Of a stretch of 64,000 bases of DNA, positions 61,939-64,000 are shown one piece after another. The stretch comes from Temnopleurus reevesii. Its lineage: Eukaryota; Echinodermata; Echinoidea; Temnopleuroida; Temnopleuridae. The DNA lies in the NCBI GenBank assembly GCA_036244855.1, contig BQKZ01001912.1, positions 26,284 to 90,283 of the forward strand, read 5' to 3'. Position numbers and translations under genes: made by a program. Under the pieces are notes generated by a model. The model was not told where the DNA came from, did no database searches, and was given only the letters and a program-made list of their open reading frames with translations. Numbering within the stretch: the first letter of the stretch is position 1; each line of letters begins with the position of its first letter.

Positions 61939-62274
61939 TACAGTGGAAACTCAGTATAACATTACCAGGCCCTGATTACGGGGTGCTTGGGATCATCCTT
62001 GTTTTAGCAGTAATCTCTTTATAGCAGAGTTATAAAAAAAACGATAAGTTTATTATGACCTGGGACCAGAATATTTACTTCTTTATGCTTCTTTATATCA
62101 GATATTTTGTTCTATCTGGGCCCGATTGCATAAAAAGTTGCGTTTAAACGCACCTCTCAAAACTAAATGCAAGTCCAATATACGGCCTTCTGATTGGTTG
62201 AAAATTGAGTTGCGTTAGAACGCGACTTTTTATGCAATAGGGCCCAGATCTCTTAATACGGAGTTTCCACTGTA
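61939..62274. mobile_element. TA-flanked MITE with CAGTGGAAACTC ends
   Basis: CAGTGGAAACTC (61941-61952) and its exact reverse complement (62261-62272) are each flanked by TA, as expected for a Tc1/mariner-type insertion. It has no reading frame. A different palindromic element (62117-62246) is inserted inside it. Confidence 0.7.
62117..62246. mobile_element. Palindromic MITE, TGCAATAGGGC family, copy 2, nested
   Basis: GGGCCCGATTGCATAAAAAG and CTTTTTATGCAATAGGGCCC form the arms. It shares its ends and interior motifs with 60001-60151 and sits within the TA-flanked element at 61939-62274, so it is the younger insertion. Confidence 0.7.
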
Positions 62275-63059
62275 CCTGTAAAACACCTGTAACCGCCGAT
62301 GATTTCAGCGCGCTATTGTATCATGGGGCTAAAATGATAAATGAGGTACCACTGTGATCCTTATGATCTCAGCATGACAATCATACAATGAAAACTATGA
62401 ACATGTTCAGAGTTACTTTAAATTGTTCATGAAATGCCTTAGGCAAAAAAAAAAAATGTTTGGATGCTCTCCAGTGACCGACCCTCTGAAAATGGACTGA
62501 CATTTTTTTTTCTTTCTTTTTTTGAAACTTTTCACTCATATGGAGAAATTAGAGCAAAGTTATAAACAAAATTATGGACTACAACCTGAAAAGTCATTGT
62601 CAGATGGTCTTTGGCTGCTCACTCTGAAGTCTTATTTTCTTAACGAATTGTGTGAATTGTGTTTTAAAAGAAAAAATTATAAATTAAAAAAACAAAAAAT
62701 TTGACAGGCTGACACTATTTCTCAAAATCGGCCAACACTATTTTTCAAAAATAAAATTTGAGGGCGTCCAAACAACTTTATTTTAGCCTTAGAGTCAGCA
62801 ATAATGCTTCACCTTCCAAAGAGTAATAAAACTGTTGTACACAATGACAAGTTGCTAATGGGGTCAATGGACATGAACAGGAATCATTTGTGGGGGTTCA
62901 AAAAGGTTGCGTTGAATACATCAAAGACATTTTACGACATTGTTTCGTTTTAAAAAGATTCTAAACTGCCAGATCCTAAATTCTACCTAAATAGTTGATA
63001 GTGTACATAGATAAAGCTGTGAAAATTTGAGCCTTCAAAATCAACGTTTAGATGATTTT

Positions 63060-63760
63060 GTGAGAGATTTGCTCCTCAACAGGGACGATTTAGTTACAAA
63101 CTCAATCCACGGGACGATTTCGTCACCAAATCGATATGTGAACATGATTGTGTTAGAAAATCTATCAACTTGATCACAAAATCATGGAAACGATCACAAA
63201 ATCAAGCAAACGATTACAAAATCACTCGGCAGGTTTGATTTTGTGACAAAATCACTCGGCAGGTGTGATTTTGTGACAAAATACATCAACTTCATTGAAT
63301 TCGTCACAAAATCATTTAGGTCGAATGATTTTGTAACAAAATCATTTAAGTCGACAGATTTTGTAACAAACAGTCATTTTAGCCCTGGTCACATAGGACC
63401 CCGGAAGCAACACGATTCACCCCGACTCGTTGTTCTGAGGCAGTTAAGTGTGAATTAACAAAGAGTCGGGGTGAATCGTGTTGCTTCCGGGGTCCTATGT
63501 GACCAGGTCCTATGTGACCAGGGCTTAAAGTCCTGGTCACATAGGACCTTAGGTCGAATGATTTTGTAACAAAATCATTTAGGTCGACTGATTTTGTAAC
63601 AAAATCATTTCACTCAAATGAAAACCTGACGCTCATTCATTTTGTAACCAATCATGAATCCTTAATGATTTTGTAACAGAATTAAAACTGTCAATTGATT
63701 TTGTGGCAAAATCTTTATGCTGATTGATTTCGTGACAAAATCATTGATTTTGTAACGGAA
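63060..63760. repeat. Minisatellite of palindromic GATTTTGTAACAAAATC units
   Basis: The 17-base near-perfect palindrome GATTTTGTAACAAAATC, or one half of it, recurs about every 20-30 bases, separated by short linkers such as ATTTAGGTCGAAT and ACTCGGCAGGT. The first units are degenerate and later ones are clean. The array is split by the foldback element at 63379-63529. Confidence 0.75.
63379..63529. mobile_element. Palindromic foldback, AGCCCTGGTCACATAGG family, inserted in minisatellite
   Basis: Near-identical to 35194-35325 in both arms. The right end has a 15-base direct duplication (TCCTATGTGACCAGG), and a fragment of the left end recurs at 63531-63550. The element interrupts the minisatellite, so it arrived after the array formed. 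Confidence 0.7.
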
Positions 63761-63861
63761 AACCATGGCGGACACTTGGCGCCCCATACACCGATGCTTC
63801 TTCGCTTCACAGAGAGATACACTGCATGTTGTGCGAAACGTAAAGGAGAGGCGGTTGATTA

Positions 63862-63908
63862 ACCCCCCCCCCCCCCCCCCCCCCCCCGGAGCCTCCCCCC
63901 CCCCCCCG
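63862..63908. repeat. Poly-C tract
   Basis: Two long C runs separated by GGAGCCT. Length here is unreliable in any assembly. The open frame starting at 63765 runs into it and reads as polyproline. Confidence 0.85.
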
Positions 63909-64000
63909 GTCGCCTCTTTCTTTTTAAGGAGCAGACTGCATCTATTATATCACTATTTTTTATGACTTTTAAGCCATACCTGACAGCGAGTTTGAAAGGA

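Noticed and set aside
63765..63965. Possible start of a new gene (MADTWRPIHRCFF)
   Set aside because: The ATG context is good, but the frame becomes polyproline from a poly-C tract within about 33 codons and shows no splice donor or family feature.

Overview
The window is animal nuclear DNA. It is AT-rich, has few genes with long introns, carries GT/AG-bounded exons, and is full of microsatellites, minisatellites and short inverted-repeat (MITE-like) elements. The gene content fits an invertebrate deuterostome, and I infer a sea urchin or close echinoderm. The pointers are a cysteine-rich caveolin, CYP2-type P450s, an intronless orphan class A GPCR and a tRNA-derived SINE resembling those of sea urchins. 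The species cannot be fixed from the sequence alone.

Layout. 1-3.3 kb: two MITEs and unassigned DNA. 3.4-5.6 kb (+): the last three exons of a CYP2-like P450 (P450-A) whose first exon is not in the window. 8.1-15.6 kb (+): a three-exon caveolin gene with a TATA box, a 230-base assembly gap in intron 1, six tandem copies of the start of exon 2, and a duplicated exon 3. 20.7-35.8 kb (-): a second CYP2-like P450 (P450-B) with six exons, one in-frame stop codon, and partial tandem duplications at exons 2, 4 and 6. 42-44 kb: a palindromic VNTR crossed by an assembly join. 45.9-46.9 kb (+): a broken, partly duplicated terminal exon resembling the receptor-binding domain of alpha-2-macroglobulin/thioester proteins. 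47.5-49.3 kb (+): a possible two-exon gene of unknown function. 49.3-51.1 kb (-): an intronless class A GPCR. 51.5-53.1 kb: a MITE and a SINE. 54-56.2 kb: a duplicated block around a single-N join. 57.2-60.3 kb (+): an EFCAB10 homologue with an RIIa-like segment and one EF-hand. 60-64 kb: nested MITEs and a palindromic minisatellite.

The genes do not form an obvious pathway. The most striking pattern is repeated amplification of short pieces spanning exon boundaries in two unrelated neighbouring genes. The caveolin array keeps a 3' splice site in front of every copy. The P450-B minisatellite keeps a 5' splice site inside most units. Each of three single-N joins is followed by sequence that repeats DNA 0.9-1.8 kb upstream, so part of the duplication is probably unmerged haplotypes and must be separated from real biology.
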